A model generated the notes under the pieces. That model was not told the DNA's origin. It saw nothing but the letters and a program-made list of their open reading frames with translations, and did no database searches. DNA of 64,000 nt from Pseudomonas sp. (GTDB taxonomy: Bacteria; Pseudomonadota; Gammaproteobacteria; Pseudomonadales; Pseudomonadaceae), in assembly GCF_030698175.1 (NCBI RefSeq), contig NZ_JAUYNT010000018.1:62001-126000 (forward strand), read 5' to 3'. The position numbers and the translations under genes were made by a program. Position 1 is the stretch's first letter, and each line of letters opens with the position of its first letter. Below, piece by piece: positions 19,583 through 30,265 of this stretch.

Positions 19583-22180
19583 ATGCCATCGCGTAAACTT
19601 GGACTCAACCTGGTGATTTTCGTCGCTATCGCGGCGTTATTTACCGGTATCTGGGCGCTCTACAACCGGCCGGTCAGCGCACCGGAATGGCCCGAGCAAA
19701 TTTCCGGCTTCTCATTCTCGCCGTTCCAGCAGAATCAGAACCCGCAAAAGAACATCTACCCCAACGATGAACAGATTCGAGCCGATCTGGAGTTGCTGAG
19801 CAAGCAAACCGACAGCATTCGTACCTACTCGACAGAGGGCAGCCTGGCCAACATCCCGCGCCTGGCCGAAGAGTTTGGTTTGCGCGTGACCGTCGGTGCC
19901 TGGATCGGCCTCGACCTTGAGCGCAACGAGCGCGAAGTCGCCAAGGTCATTGAACTGGCCAATAACTCACGTAGCGTCGTGCGCGTAGTGGTCGGCAACG
20001 AAGCCTTGTTCCGCAAAGAGATTACCCCCGAGGCACTCAGCGTCTACCTTGACCGGGTCCGCGCGGCCGTCAAAGTGCCGGTGACCACCTCTGAGCAATG
20101 GCACGTTTGGCAAGAAAACCCGAAACTGGCCAAGCACGTCGACCTGATCGCCGCGCACATCCTGCCGTATTGGGAGTTTGTGCCGATGGAGGACTCGACT
20201 GCCTTCGTGCTCGAGCGCGCCAAAGACCTGAAAAAACTCTTCCCGAAAAAACCCCTGCTGCTCTCGGAAGTTGGCTGGCCGAGCAACGGCCGGATGCGCG
20301 GCGGTGCCGATGCCTCCCCAGCCGATCAGGCGATTTACCTGCGCACCCTGGTCAGCACCCTGAACGCCAAGGGCTACAACTACTTCGTCATCGAAGCCTT
20401 TGACCAGCCCTGGAAAGCCACCGAAGAAGGTTCGGTTGGCGCCTATTGGGGCGTTTACAACGAAGCCCGCCAGCCAAAATTTGCCTTTGAAGGGCCGGTC
20501 GTGGCAATCCCACAGTGGCGCGTCCTGGCGATTGGCTCGGTAGTGCTGGCCATGCTCGCCCTGGCCTTGCTGCTGATCGATGGCAGCGCCATGCGCCAAC
20601 GCGGTCGCACCTTCCTCACCGTGGTGGCCTTTGCCGGCGGCTCGGCGATGGTCTGGATCGGCTACGACTATAGCCAGCAATACAGCACCTGGTTCAGCCT
20701 AGTCGTTGGCGGCCTGCTGGGTCTCGGCGCACTGGGAGTATTTATTGTGCTGCTGACGGAGGCCCATGAGCTGGCCGAATCGGTATGGCTGCACGCCCGA
20801 CGTCGGCCATTTTTGCCGGTCACCACGGACAATGCCTACCGGCCCAAAGTCTCGGTGCACGTGCCCTGCTACAACGAGCCGCCAGAAATGGTCAAACTCA
20901 CCCTCGACGCCTTGGCCGCGCTGGATTATCCAGACTATGAAGTGCTGGTCATCGACAACAACACCAAAGACCCGGCCGTTTGGGAGCCTGTAGAGGCCTA
21001 TTGCGCAACCCTCGGCCCGCGCTTTCGCTTCTTCCACGTCGCACCCTTGGAAGGTTTTAAAGGCGGTGCGCTGAACTATGCCCTGGAACGCACCGCGCCA
21101 GACGCCGAAGTGATTGCGGTGATCGACTCGGACTACTGTGTCAAGCCGAACTGGCTGAAGCACATGGTGCCGCACTTTGCCGACCCGAAAATTGCCGTGG
21201 TGCAATCGCCGCAAGACTATCGCGACGGTAATGAAAGCCGCTTCAAGAAGCTCTGCTACGCCGAATACAAGGGCTTCTTCCACATCGGCATGGTCACCCG
21301 TAACGACCGCGACGCGATCATTCAGCACGGCACCATGACCATGACCCGCCGTTCGGTGCTTGATGAGCTGAAATGGGCCGACTGGTGCATCTGTGAAGAC
21401 GCCGAACTGGGTCTGCGGGTATTCCAGAAGGGCTTATCGGCCGCCTACTTTGAAGACAGCTACGGTCAAGGCGTAATGCCCGACACCTTTATTGACTTCA
21501 AAAAGCAACGTTTCCGCTGGGCTTACGGCGCCATCCAGATTATCAAGCGCCACTCCGCCAGCCTGCTGCGCGGCAAAGACACGCAATTGACCCGCGGTCA
21601 GCGTTACCACTTCGTGGCGGGCTGGTTGCCGTGGATTGCCGATGGCCTGAATATCTTCTTCACCATTGGTGCGCTGCTGTGGTCGGCGGCGATGATTATC
21701 GTGCCGAAACAAGTCGATCCACCGCTGCTGATTTTCGCCATTCCACCCTTGGCGCTGTTTGTGTTCAAGCTGGGCAAGATCTTGTTCCTCTACCGGCGCA
21801 CCGTTGGCGTTAGCATGGGCCAAGCGTGCGCGGCGGCCATTGCTGGCTTGGCGCTGTCTTACACGATTGCCAAAGCGGTGCTGTATGGCTTTTGCACCAC
21901 CACCATTCCGTTCTTCCGCACGCCGAAAATGGCCTCTAAACACGGCTTTATGGTGGCCATGGCGGAGGCGCGTGAAGAAGTCTTCATCATGCTGCTGCTC
22001 TGGGGCGCGGCGATTGGCATTGGCATAGTGCAAGGCTTGCCGAGCGCGGATGTACAGTTCTGGGTGGCCATGCTCGTGGTGCAATCACTGCCATACTTGG
22101 CGGCATTGGTGATGGCGCTGCTGTCGTCAATGCCACCACCGGCAGTCGCAGCACCGCAAGCGGATGAGCAGCAGGCGTAA
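19583..22180 (+). CDS. ndvB: Beta-1,3-glucan synthase-like membrane glycosyltransferase with GH17 domain (NdvB)
   Basis: A 865-residue inner-membrane enzyme like P. aeruginosa NdvB, which makes cyclic beta-(1,3)-glucans of the periplasm linked to biofilm tolerance. A membrane anchor is at residues 8-28. A GH17-like domain follows with the two expected glutamates: Glu140 (VGNEALFR) and Glu229 (LLSEVGWPS). After membrane segments near 315-390 comes a GT2 domain with [12 protein letters not shown] at 515-517, ED at 605-606 and QRFRW at 642-646. Further membrane helices end the protein. All catalytic motifs are intact. dapE follows, as in P. aeruginosa. Confidence 0.9.
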   Translation: MPSRKLGLNLVIFVAIAALFTGIWALYNRPVSAPEWPEQISGFSFSPFQQNQNPQKNIYPNDEQIRADLELLSKQTDSIRTYSTEGSLANIPRLAEEFGLRVTVGAWIGLDLERNEREVAKVIELANNSRSVVRVVVGNEALFRKEITPEALSVYLDRVRAAVKVPVTTSEQWHVWQENPKLAKHVDLIAAHILPYWEFVPMEDSTAFVLERAKDLKKLFPKKPLLLSEVGWPSNGRMRGGADASPADQAIYLRTLVSTLNAKGYNYFVIEAFDQPWKATEEGSVGAYWGVYNEARQPKFAFEGPVVAIPQWRVLAIGSVVLAMLALALLLIDGSAMRQRGRTFLTVVAFAGGSAMVWIGYDYSQQYSTWFSLVVGGLLGLGALGVFIVLLTEAHELAESVWLHARRRPFLPVTTDNAYRPKVSVHVPCYNEPPEMVKLTLDALAALDYPDYEVLVIDNNTKDPAVWEPVEAYCATLGPRFRFFHVAPLEGFKGGALNYALERTAPDAEVIAVIDSDYCVKPNWLKHMVPHFADPKIAVVQSPQDYRDGNESRFKKLCYAEYKGFFHIGMVTRNDRDAIIQHGTMTMTRRSVLDELKWADWCICEDAELGLRVFQKGLSAAYFEDSYGQGVMPDTFIDFKKQRFRWAYGAIQIIKRHSASLLRGKDTQLTRGQRYHFVAGWLPWIADGLNIFFTIGALLWSAAMIIVPKQVDPPLLIFAIPPLALFVFKLGKILFLYRRTVGVSMGQACAAAIAGLALSYTIAKAVLYGFCTTTIPFFRTPKMASKHGFMVAMAEAREEVFIMLLLWGAAIGIGIVQGLPSADVQFWVAMLVVQSLPYLAALVMALLSSMPPPAVAAPQADEQQA

Positions 22181-22204
22181 CCCGCCAGCTCAGCGCAACA
22201 ATCG

Positions 22205-22234
22205 AAACGGCGGCCTGAAGAGGTCGCCGTTTTG
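22205..22234 (+). terminator. Terminator after ndvB
   Basis: AAACGGCG pairs with CGCCGTTTT across a 12-14 base loop, 25 bases after the ndvB stop and before the dapE start. The T-run is short (TTTTGCTTT). Confidence 0.7.
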
Positions 22235-22277
22235 CTTTATGATGACGCCCTTTTCGCCACACCCCTGCGGAGCCGCC

Positions 22278-23429
22278 ATGACTGCCCAGTCCCCTACTCT
22301 TTCGCCGACCCTGGCGCTTGCCTGCGAGCTGATCAGCCGCCCTTCGGTCACCCCGCTGGATGCCGACTGTCAGGCGCTGATGATCCGGCGCCTGGAGGCG
22401 CTGGGTTTTGCCGTAGAGCCGATGCGCATCGAGGACGTCGACAACTTCTGGGCCCTGCATGGCGGCGACGGCCCGGTACTGTGCTTTGCCGGCCACACCG
22501 ACGTGGTGCCCACCGGCCCACTAGAGGCTTGGCAATATCAGCCGTTCGACGTGCTGATCGACGAGCAAGGCATGCTTTGCGGGCGTGGCGCGGCGGACAT
22601 GAAAGGCAGTCTGGCGTCGATGATCATCGCCGTTGAGCGCTTTGTAGCTGAGTATCCTAACCACAAGGGCGCCATCGCCTTTTTGATCACCAGCGACGAA
22701 GAAGGCCCGGCCCACCACGGCACCAAAGCCGTGGTCGAACGCCTGAAAGCCCGTAACCAGCGCTTGGACTGGTGCATCGTCGGCGAACCTTCGAGCACCA
22801 CCCTGATCGGCGACATGGTCAAAAATGGTCGGCGCGGCTCGCTTGGCGCCACCCTAACGGTGCGCGGCCTGCAAGGCCACGTGGCCTATCCGCAGCTGGC
22901 CAAGAACCCGATTCATCTGGCCACCCCGGCGCTGACTGAGCTGGCTGCGCAGCACTGGGACGCCGGCAACGCCTTCTTCCCGCCGACCAGTTTCCAGATT
23001 TCCAATCTGAACTCCGGCACCGGCGCCACCAACGTGATTCCCGGTGAACTCAAGGCCATCTTCAACTTCCGTTTCTCTACCGAATCGACGGTTGAGGACT
23101 TGCAAGAGCGAGTCGCGGCCATTCTCGACAAGCATGGTCTGGACTGGCATATCGACTGGGCCTTGTCCGGCATGCCGTTTCTGACCGAGCCCGGCGCTTT
23201 GCTGGACGCGGTATCGAGCAGCATCAAGAGCGTCACCGGCCGCGACACAGTAGCCTCCACCAGTGGCGGCACCTCGGACGGGCGTTTTATCGCCACCATG
23301 GGCACCCAAGTAGTCGAGCTGGGGCCAGTCAACGCCACCATCCACCAGGTTAACGAACGGGTATTGGCCAGCGACCTCGAAGTGCTGACCGAGATTTACT
23401 ATCAGACGCTCGTGCGGCTGCTGGCTTAA
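22278..23429 (+). CDS. dapE: Succinyl-diaminopimelate desuccinylase
   Basis: Dizinc M20 hydrolase that releases succinate from N-succinyl-L,L-diaminopimelate. I start at 22278 ([20 protein letters not shown]), giving 383 residues; the frame extends upstream to 22164 but that part overlaps ndvB and its terminator. Metal ligands are seen in [23 protein letters not shown] and [11 protein letters not shown], plus the late histidine in [12 protein letters not shown]. It completes the succinylase branch with dapC and dapD of this window. Confidence 0.95.
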   Translation: MTAQSPTLSPTLALACELISRPSVTPLDADCQALMIRRLEALGFAVEPMRIEDVDNFWALHGGDGPVLCFAGHTDVVPTGPLEAWQYQPFDVLIDEQGMLCGRGAADMKGSLASMIIAVERFVAEYPNHKGAIAFLITSDEEGPAHHGTKAVVERLKARNQRLDWCIVGEPSSTTLIGDMVKNGRRGSLGATLTVRGLQGHVAYPQLAKNPIHLATPALTELAAQHWDAGNAFFPPTSFQISNLNSGTGATNVIPGELKAIFNFRFSTESTVEDLQERVAAILDKHGLDWHIDWALSGMPFLTEPGALLDAVSSSIKSVTGRDTVASTSGGTSDGRFIATMGTQVVELGPVNATIHQVNERVLASDLEVLTEIYYQTLVRLLA

Positions 23430-23431
23430 GC

Positions 23432-24241
23432 ATGCTGATTTGTCCGATCTGCTCAGAGCCCCTCAGCGTCGTCGCTAACGGCGTCGTCTGCCCGGCCAAA
23501 CACAGCTTCGACCGCGCCCGTCAGGGCTATCTGAACCTGCTGCCGGTGCAGCACAAGAACAGCCGCGAACCCGGCGACAATGCCGCCATGGTCGAGGCCC
23601 GCCGGCGTTTTCTCGACGGCGGGCACTATGCGCCACTGGCCAAGCGTCTGGCCGAACTGGCCGCCAGTTATGCGCCCGCGCGCTGGCTGGATATTGGCTG
23701 CGGCGAGGGTTACTACACCCAGCGGCTCGCCGATGCCCTGCCGGCTGCCGACGGCTATGCCCTGGACATCTCCCGCGAGGCGGTCAAACAAGCCTGTAAA
23801 CGCTCACCTCAGCTAACCTGGCTGGTGGCCAGCATGGCCCGCGTGCCCTTGGCCGATGCCAGTTGTCAGCTGCTGGCCAGCGTGTTCAGCCCGCTCGACT
23901 GGCAAGAAGCCAAGCGCCTGCTGGCTCCCGGTGGCGGCTTACTGCGCATGGGCCCGACCCGCGAGCATCTGTACGAACTGCGTCAGCAACTCTATGACGA
24001 AGTCCGCGAATACGACGACCAGAAGCACCTGGCCCTGGTGCCCAACGGCATGCAGCTGGCCCACAGCGAAACCCTGAGCTTCAAGCTCAAGCTAGAAACC
24101 GCCCAAGCCCGCACCGACCTGCTGTCCATGACCCCCCACGGCTGGCGCGCCAGCGTCGAAAAGCGCAACGCGGTAATCGAGCAGGACTTAGAAGTCACCG
24201 TATCGATCCGCTACGATTGGTTTCAGCTCATTGAGAAGTAG
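23432..24241 (+). CDS. rlmA: 23S rRNA (guanine-N1)-methyltransferase RlmA-like
   Basis: SAM-dependent methyltransferase expected to methylate G745 (or G748) of 23S rRNA. It has 269 residues. An N-terminal zinc-binding knuckle is visible (Cys4, Cys7, then VCPAKHSFD), the family hallmark. The SAM loop LDIGCGEGYYTQRL is near residue 85. It starts 2 bases after the dapE stop, so the two are co-transcribed. Confidence 0.92.
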   Translation: MLICPICSEPLSVVANGVVCPAKHSFDRARQGYLNLLPVQHKNSREPGDNAAMVEARRRFLDGGHYAPLAKRLAELAASYAPARWLDIGCGEGYYTQRLADALPAADGYALDISREAVKQACKRSPQLTWLVASMARVPLADASCQLLASVFSPLDWQEAKRLLAPGGGLLRMGPTREHLYELRQQLYDEVREYDDQKHLALVPNGMQLAHSETLSFKLKLETAQARTDLLSMTPHGWRASVEKRNAVIEQDLEVTVSIRYDWFQLIEK

Positions 24242-24243
24242 AT

Positions 24244-24380
24244 AGTGGGGAGTAGGGAGTGGGGGTTCAGCGTTTGTGCGAAGGTCGGCTTTTGCTCTGA
24301 CGAAAACCAAAACCCCGCAAATATCAGTCAAGAGCACCCCACTTCCCACTATCCACTTTCCCACTGCCCACTCCCCACTT
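24244..24380. repeat. Inverted heptamer arrays: 3 x AGTGGGG and 6 x CCCACTN
   Basis: Just past rlmA, 24244-24264 holds AGTGGGG, AGTAGGG, AGTGGGG. The reverse-complement type follows at 24338-24380 as CCCACTT, CCCACTA, TCCACTT (plus T), CCCACTG, CCCACTC, CCCACTT. The two arrays face each other across about 73 bases and can pair in RNA or form a homopurine/homopyrimidine structure. The second array ends one base before ATGGAACATC, directly ahead of the next gene. Function unknown. Confidence 0.75.
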
Positions 24381-24393
24381 ATGGAACATCAGC

Positions 24394-24765
24394 ATGCGCC
24401 AACCTGATATCGAGATTTACCTGAAAGACGCCGAGCACCAGGCCATTGCCGCCTGGCTCACCGAAGCCATCGGGCCGTGCACCGAGTGGCAGAAAAAAGG
24501 CCAGACCTACCAGTGCAAAACCGGCAACATCGCCGTCACCTGGCTGCCCAAAGCCGTGGGCAAATGGCACAGTCTGCTGCTCAACAGCAACGCCACACCT
24601 TGGGCCGATGACCTCGAATGCGCCCAGGCGGCGTTTGCCGCCCTCAAGGTGGAAATCCGCTGCGCCCCGGGTAGCTGGCAAGAAGAAGAAAGCGACGAAC
24701 AAGCCGATCGCTGGATGCGCATCAGCACCGATGGCGTCGAAGAAATCACCTGGCACACCGCCTGA
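24394..24765 (+). CDS. Conserved small protein of unknown function
   Basis: A 123-residue acidic, soluble protein with no signal peptide or membrane segment. It begins MRQPDIEIYLKDAEHQAIAAW and is rich in Trp (7) and Glu. I recognise it as the kind of uncharacterised protein found next to plsB in pseudomonads but know no function. A weak GGAA lies 8 bases before the ATG. It has good third-position GC bias, so it is likely a real gene. Confidence 0.75.
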   Translation: MRQPDIEIYLKDAEHQAIAAWLTEAIGPCTEWQKKGQTYQCKTGNIAVTWLPKAVGKWHSLLLNSNATPWADDLECAQAAFAALKVEIRCAPGSWQEEESDEQADRWMRISTDGVEEITWHTA

Positions 24766-24879
24766 AACTGCCTACAGCTTGTCGCAAGTTTGCGGTTTTT
24801 TGCCGTTAGACCTGCGATCAGCCACACTAACGCCCCTCCCGAGCAATTGCTCGTTTTACCGACTATTAGCAGACTTCGT

Positions 24880-27363
24880 ATGACTCGTTCCCCGCTCCGC
24901 CGTCTGGTGTTTGGCGCCCTGCACCGCTTGCTGTATCTCTGGGTGCGCTCGGAAACCATCAATCAATCGGCTTTCACCCTCAAGCTCGACCACAGCAAGC
25001 CGGTGTTTTATGTGCTGCAACTGCCATCGATCAGCGATTTGGCGGTGGTCGACAGCGAATGCCGCAAAGCCGGGCTGCCACGGCCGATTCTGCCCGTAAG
25101 TGTCGGCAAGCTGGATGAGCCGAGCGCGTTCTTCTACCTGACCCCGGAAGCCGGCTGGTTAGGCGGTCAGGACAAGCGCGGCGCCTCGCCGACCCTGGTG
25201 CGGCTGCTCAACACCCTGAATGCCGACGCCGAACTGGACGCACAAATAGTCCCGGTCAGCGTGTTCTGGGGGCAGTCGCCGGCCAGCGAGTCGAGTCCCT
25301 GGAAACTGCTGTTTGCCGACAGCTGGGCGGTTACCGGACGGCTGCGCAAATTCCTGAGCATTTTGATGCTCGGGCGCAAGACCCGCGTACAGTTCTCGGC
25401 GCCGATCCAGCTGCGCGAGCTGATCGCCCAAGATAAAGGCCAGGAACGCACCCAGCGGATGGTCCATCGCTTGCTGCGGGTACACTTTCGCAACCAAAAA
25501 GCCGCGGTCATCGGCCCGGATATTTCTCACCGGCGCAATTTGGTCAAGGGCCTGATCCACGGCCCCCAGGTGCATCAGGCGATTCTCGACGAAGCCGAAC
25601 GCAACAAGACCTCGATCGAAAAAGTCGAGGCACAAGCCCTGCGCTACGGCAACGAGATCGCCTCGGACTACGCCTACACCGCCATCCGTTTTCTCGAAGT
25701 GGTGCTCAGCTGGTTCTGGAACAAGATTTACGACGGCATCAAGGTCAACCATATCGAGGCGGTGCAAGAGGCCGCCCACGGCCATGAGGTGATCTATGTG
25801 CCCTGCCACCGCAGCCATATCGACTACCTGCTGCTGTCTTATTTGTTGTTTCGCAACGGCCTGACCCCGCCGCATATCGCCGCCGGCATCAACCTTAATA
25901 TGCCGGTGATCGGCAGCCTGCTGCGCCGGGCCGGGGCGTTCTTTATGCGCCGTACCTTCAAGGGCAACCCGCTGTACACCTCGGTGTTCAACGAATACCT
26001 GCACACCCTGTTCAGCCGGGGTTTCCCGGTGGAGTACTTCGTCGAAGGCGGACGCTCGCGTACCGGGCGCATGTTGCAACCAAAAACCGGCATGCTGGCG
26101 ATTACCCTGCGCAGCTTCTTGCGCTCCAACCGCCTGCCGATCGTGTTCGTGCCGGTGTATATCGGTTACGAGCGGGTGCTGGAAGGTCGCACCTATCTCG
26201 GCGAACTGCGCGGCGCGAGCAAGAAGAAAGAGTCGATCTTCGACATCTTCAAGGTCATCAACGCCATCCGTAAGCAGCGTTTCGGCAGCGTCTGGGTCAA
26301 CTTCGGCGAGCCACTGAAACTGGCCGAGTTTCTCGACAGCGAGCAACCCGACTGGCGCAGCCAGCAGTTGGCGCCGCAGTATCGGCCGAGCTGGCTGAAC
26401 GACACCGCCAATCACCTGGCCGAACGCATCGCCCGCCACCTCAACGAGGCGGCGGCGGTTAACCCGGTCAACTTAGTGGCACTGGCCTTGCTGTCCACCA
26501 GCAAACTGGCGCTGGATGAGAAAGCCCTGGCGCGGGTACTCGACCTCTACCTGGCCTTACTGCGCAGCGTGCCCTACTCGCCGCACACCACCTTGCCGGA
26601 GGGCGACGGCCAGGCCCTGATCGAATACGTGCAAAGCATGGACCTACTGGCCGCGCAGAAAGATGCACTCGGCAAGATTCTCTATCTGGACGAAAACAAC
26701 GCCGTCCTGATGACCTATTACCGCAACAACGTGCTGCACATCTTCGCCCTGCCGGCGCTGCTGGCGAGCTTCTTCCAGAGCAACGCGCGGATCAGCCGCG
26801 AGCAAATCTTGCGCTACACCCGCGCGCTCTACCCCTACCTGCAGTCGGAGTTGTTTATCCGCTGGAGCCTGGACGAGTTGGACGGCGTGATCGACCAATG
26901 GCTGGCGGCTTTTGTCGAGCAAGGGCTGCTGCGCTTTGAAGACGGCGTGTTCCTGCGCCCGGCGCCAAGCTCGCGGCAGTTTGTGCTGCTGACCCTGCTG
27001 TCGCGGGCCATCGCCCAGACCCTGCAGCGCTTCTACATGGCCATTGCCCTGGTGCTCAACGCCGGACAAAACGCCCTGAGCGCCGAACAATTGGAAGACC
27101 TCTGCACCGTCATGGCCCAGCGCCTGTCAATTCTGCATGGCCTGAATGCCCCGGAATTCTTCGACAAGAGCCTGTTCCGCCACTTCATCCAGACCCTCCT
27201 GGATGAAGGCGTACTGCGCCAGGACGAAGCCGGCAAGCTCAGCTACCACGAGCTGCTCGGCGACCTCGCCGAAGGCGCCGCCAAACGGGTGCTGCCGGCC
27301 GAAATCCGCCTGTCGATCCGCCAAGTCGCCCTCGACCATAACGACGAAACCGCCGAGCCGTAA
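24880..27363 (+). CDS. plsB: Glycerol-3-phosphate 1-O-acyltransferase PlsB
   Basis: Inner-membrane enzyme that acylates glycerol 3-phosphate in the first step of phospholipid synthesis. I start at 24880 ([20 protein letters not shown]), giving 827 residues, close to the known pseudomonad length; an in-frame ATG at 24790 adds atypical residues. The acyltransferase HX4D motif is His310-Asp315 (CHRSHID). The other motifs [11 protein letters not shown] and FVPVYIGYE follow. The gene ends 28 bases before a long palindrome. Confidence 0.96.
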   Translation: MTRSPLRRLVFGALHRLLYLWVRSETINQSAFTLKLDHSKPVFYVLQLPSISDLAVVDSECRKAGLPRPILPVSVGKLDEPSAFFYLTPEAGWLGGQDKRGASPTLVRLLNTLNADAELDAQIVPVSVFWGQSPASESSPWKLLFADSWAVTGRLRKFLSILMLGRKTRVQFSAPIQLRELIAQDKGQERTQRMVHRLLRVHFRNQKAAVIGPDISHRRNLVKGLIHGPQVHQAILDEAERNKTSIEKVEAQALRYGNEIASDYAYTAIRFLEVVLSWFWNKIYDGIKVNHIEAVQEAAHGHEVIYVPCHRSHIDYLLLSYLLFRNGLTPPHIAAGINLNMPVIGSLLRRAGAFFMRRTFKGNPLYTSVFNEYLHTLFSRGFPVEYFVEGGRSRTGRMLQPKTGMLAITLRSFLRSNRLPIVFVPVYIGYERVLEGRTYLGELRGASKKKESIFDIFKVINAIRKQRFGSVWVNFGEPLKLAEFLDSEQPDWRSQQLAPQYRPSWLNDTANHLAERIARHLNEAAAVNPVNLVALALLSTSKLALDEKALARVLDLYLALLRSVPYSPHTTLPEGDGQALIEYVQSMDLLAAQKDALGKILYLDENNAVLMTYYRNNVLHIFALPALLASFFQSNARISREQILRYTRALYPYLQSELFIRWSLDELDGVIDQWLAAFVEQGLLRFEDGVFLRPAPSSRQFVLLTLLSRAIAQTLQRFYMAIALVLNAGQNALSAEQLEDLCTVMAQRLSILHGLNAPEFFDKSLFRHFIQTLLDEGVLRQDEAGKLSYHELLGDLAEGAAKRVLPAEIRLSIRQVALDHNDETAEP

Positions 27364-27390
27364 AACCCAGCAAGCTTCCCGCAAAAAATC

Positions 27391-27438
27391 TGCACAAACA
27401 AAGAGGCCCATCAATTGATGGGCCTCTTTGTTTGTGCA
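27391..27438. terminator. 48-bp perfect palindrome, likely bidirectional terminator
   Basis: Bases 27391-27414 are the exact reverse complement of 27415-27438 (core AGAGGCCCATCAATTGATGG). It lies 28 bases after plsB and 9 bases after the stop of the minus-strand RTX remnant, so it could serve both converging genes. A T-rich arm (CTTTGTTTGT) is present in each direction. Confidence 0.8.
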
Positions 27439-27446
27439 GGTACTAC

Positions 27447-27610
27447 TTATTGCCAGTTGGCGGCAATCACGCTATCCAATGCCGCATGGTAGTCCGACGA
27501 CAGACTGGTTTGCCCCGGAGCAGGCGGTGCGAAAGCGGCCATGGCGTTAACCAGGTTAGTCACTTGCGCATCGTTCAGGGCCAAACCATCGCTGGCGAGA
27601 ATCTGCTCAC
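27447..27610 (-). pseudogene. C-terminal remnant of an RTX/calcium-binding type secreted protein
   Basis: Read on the minus strand, about 50 codons end in TAA at 27449-27447: ILASDGLALNDAQV, then TNLVNAMAAFAPPAPGQTSL, then SSDYHAALDSVIAANWQ. This pattern (LVxAMAxFxPPAxGQT ... xYxxxLxxVIAANW) is what I know from the extreme C-terminus of large haemolysin-type calcium-binding proteins exported by type I systems. No start codon or upstream RTX repeats remain; similarity fades at about 27610. See the HlyB-like fragment at 32114-32553 for the presumed other end of the lost locus. Confidence 0.6.
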
Positions 27611-27866
27611 AACATCGAACATCGGGTTTAGCTAAGGGAGCACCCTGCTCTGAAAAAGCAGGGCTGGGTGGCTTTGGTTCTTGACGTATGGCCGGCTAAT
27701 GGGCGTCCCCTTTTCCCATTAACCTGGAACTGCCGATCAAGGGCGAATAAATGCTTTATGCGCGGCTCGCTGGCAAGAGCTGGAGCTATAGTTCTCACAT
27801 GCGCCATGATCCTCCAGTCACGCGTGGGCATCAGGCAGACCTGTCATATTCCATGGACTTACATAT
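27611..27866. other. Unassigned stretch between RTX remnant and GGDEF-EAL gene
   Basis: It contains a 7-bp hairpin CCCTGCT/AGCAGGG (27643-27663) and no convincing coding frame; a 67-codon minus frame here lacks a ribosome site. The left boundary of the inserted module must lie in or near this region. No terminal repeat matching the right side was found by eye. Confidence 0.4.
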
Positions 27867-27890
27867 TTGGAACCACTCAAGGGGCATGTT

Positions 27891-30248
27891 ATGTCGAGCT
27901 ACCGGGCAGAGGGTCGGGTGGCGGCCCCAACGCCCCCCCTTCCCGATGCACCTAGCAGCCTCTTTCGGCGTTTTTTTGACCACGTAAAAGAAGCCTACAT
28001 TCTACTTCCCTTGCTGGCAGTGCTCCTACTGCTGGGTATCTGGGCGGCAGCCCTGTACCTCATCAAGGTTGAGCATGTGCGCGCAGAACGCACCGTGGCG
28101 GCGGCGAGCTTGGAAATAGGCTCAACGTACGAAGCGCAGATCTTGCGGGCCATGCGTGAGATTGATCAAACACTCAAACTCGTTAAATACACCTATGAGC
28201 TCAAGGGCGAGCGAAACCCGCTGCCGAAGCTGCAGGATAGAGCGCTGTTGCCACCGGCGTTGTTGTTTGACGTCAGTGTTGCCGACGCCAACGGCGCGAT
28301 CATGGCAAGCACGCGCGCGAACGAGGTGGGCAATAGTGCCGATCAAGATGATCTTCAGGGGCTGCAGCACAACGATGGACTCTGGGTCAGTCGCGCGTGG
28401 AAAAGCCCCGTCACGGGAGAGTGGCGGCTGCGCTTTAGTCGCCGACTCGGCGCCTCGGACGGCCCACTCTCCGGCATGGTGATGGTCGAGGTCGATGCGG
28501 CTTACTTCGTCAGCAGCTATGACAGCTCGAAATTGGGTGAGCACGGGGTACTCGGTATATTGGGAACCGATGGCGTATTCCGGGTCCGGCGCACCGGGGA
28601 AGCGATTTTTGCCGGCGATGTGGTTGATTACGCTGCGCAGGTGCCTGATACCGAGGACGCCCAAGCCGTGCTCTCGGTCAATGGCTGGGACGGCGTGCAG
28701 CGTTATACCAGCGCACGGCAACTCTACGATGCCCCCTTGGCGGTGATTGTCGGGTTATCCGCAGAAGAACGGCTCGCTCCGGTTGTCCGGCAAGCCCATA
28801 ACTATCTGTGGCGGGCAGCGGGCGGTAGTCTGCTGTTGGTGCTCTTGGTCGGGCTGCTCAGCCGCATGAGCTGGCAACTGGCGCAAAGCCGCTTGCGCGC
28901 TGCCCAAGCCAAGGTCGCCTATGCGCAAAGCGTCGAATATCTTGCTTATCACGATGGCCTCACGTCGCTGCCCAATCGCAGTCTGTTCAGCAATCTATTG
29001 AGCCAGAGCATCAGTGAAGCGCAACGCTATCATCGGCAACTGGCGGTACTGTTTCTTGACCTTGATCGCTTCAAACACATCAACGATACGCTTGGGCATG
29101 AAGCGGGAGACCAGTTGCTACAAGAAGTCGCCACCCGACTGCAGTCCTGTCTGCGCGATAGCGATACCGTTGCTCGTTTGGGTGGCGATGAATTCGTGGT
29201 GCTGCTGCCGGAGCTGTCCGAGAACAAATATGCGGCGACAGCCGCCCAGAAAATCCTCTCCGCCGTCGCCAAGTCATTCAACCTGCGGGGGCAAGAGTTT
29301 CGGGTGACCGCCAGTATCGGCATCAGCCTTTATCCGCAAGATGGTCTGGACGAGCAGACCCTGAAGAAAAACGCCGATATCGCGATGTATCAGGCCAAGC
29401 AACAAGGTAAAAACAACTTCCAGTTCTACTCCGAAGAACTGAACGCAAAATCGCTTGAAAGGCTGACGCTGGAGTTAAGTCTGCGGCACGCCTTGGAGCA
29501 TCAGGAATTCCAGCTTCATTATCAGGCTAAGCAAGATATACGCAGCGGTCGGATTACCGGGGTGGAGGCGCTGTTGCGCTGGGAACATCCCGACCTGGGC
29601 CAAGTAGCCCCCATGCAGTTTATCCCTGTGGCAGAAGAAACCGGCTTGATCGTGCTGATCGGCAAATGGGTACTCAAGACAGCTTGCCTGCAGAATGTGG
29701 CTTGGCAACAGCAGGGGTTACCGGTTTTGAGTATGGCGGTAAACCTTTCCGAGCGTCAGTTCGCTGACGAGCACTTGTTAACGGACCTGTCCTCGATATT
29801 GGAAGAAACAGGTATGCCAGCGAACCTGCTGGAACTGGAAATCGCCGAAAGCATGCTGATGCAAGATATCAAAAGAGCTATGCGGGTACTGACCGGACTT
29901 AAACGACTGAATGTCCAGATTGCCATCGATGATTTCGGCATCGGCTATTCTTCGCTATCCACACTCAAACATTTTCCGCTCGACTCCATCAAGATTGATC
30001 GTTCATTTATCCGCGACATTACCAGTGCTGTGGAAGACCGGGCATTGACCGACGCGATTATCGCGATGAGCAGGACGCTCAGTCTGACAGTGGTTGCGCA
30101 GGGTGTGGAAACAAGAGAACAGGCCGACTTTCTTCGCAATAACACGTGTGACAAATTCCAGGGCTATTATTTTAATAAACCGATACCCGCAGATCAGTTC
30201 GAGGCGCTATTACAGGCCCAAGCAGTGGTTGCAGACAGCAGTAACTGA
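27891..30248 (+). CDS. Membrane sensor GGDEF-EAL protein (dual c-di-GMP enzyme domains)
   Basis: A 785-residue protein starting at 27891 with AAGGGG upstream (an in-frame ATG at 27867 lies earlier). A membrane helix near residues 30-58 (ILLPLLAVLLLLGIW) is followed by a periplasmic region of about 240 residues that looks like a dCACHE-type sensor. A second helix (GGSLLLVLLVGLLSRMSW) leads to the cytoplasm. GGDEF is intact at residues 431-435 and EAL at 559-561 with EALLRWEHP; DDFGIGYSSLSTL is also intact. Both activities are therefore possible. It converges on the PstS-like gene. Codon use is visibly less GC-biased than in neighbours. Confidence 0.88.
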   Translation: MSSYRAEGRVAAPTPPLPDAPSSLFRRFFDHVKEAYILLPLLAVLLLLGIWAAALYLIKVEHVRAERTVAAASLEIGSTYEAQILRAMREIDQTLKLVKYTYELKGERNPLPKLQDRALLPPALLFDVSVADANGAIMASTRANEVGNSADQDDLQGLQHNDGLWVSRAWKSPVTGEWRLRFSRRLGASDGPLSGMVMVEVDAAYFVSSYDSSKLGEHGVLGILGTDGVFRVRRTGEAIFAGDVVDYAAQVPDTEDAQAVLSVNGWDGVQRYTSARQLYDAPLAVIVGLSAEERLAPVVRQAHNYLWRAAGGSLLLVLLVGLLSRMSWQLAQSRLRAAQAKVAYAQSVEYLAYHDGLTSLPNRSLFSNLLSQSISEAQRYHRQLAVLFLDLDRFKHINDTLGHEAGDQLLQEVATRLQSCLRDSDTVARLGGDEFVVLLPELSENKYAATAAQKILSAVAKSFNLRGQEFRVTASIGISLYPQDGLDEQTLKKNADIAMYQAKQQGKNNFQFYSEELNAKSLERLTLELSLRHALEHQEFQLHYQAKQDIRSGRITGVEALLRWEHPDLGQVAPMQFIPVAEETGLIVLIGKWVLKTACLQNVAWQQQGLPVLSMAVNLSERQFADEHLLTDLSSILEETGMPANLLELEIAESMLMQDIKRAMRVLTGLKRLNVQIAIDDFGIGYSSLSTLKHFPLDSIKIDRSFIRDITSAVEDRALTDAIIAMSRTLSLTVVAQGVETREQADFLRNNTCDKFQGYYFNKPIPADQFEALLQAQAVVADSSN

Positions 30249-30265
30249 GGGGCCAACACTAATAC

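Noticed and set aside
25159..26439. 426-codon minus-strand frame inside plsB
   Set aside because: Fully antisense to plsB with all acyltransferase motifs intact; composition is that of a shadow.
27628..27831. 67-codon minus-strand frame between the RTX remnant and the GGDEF-EAL gene
   Set aside because: No ribosome site and no recognisable family; not continuous with the RTX fragment.
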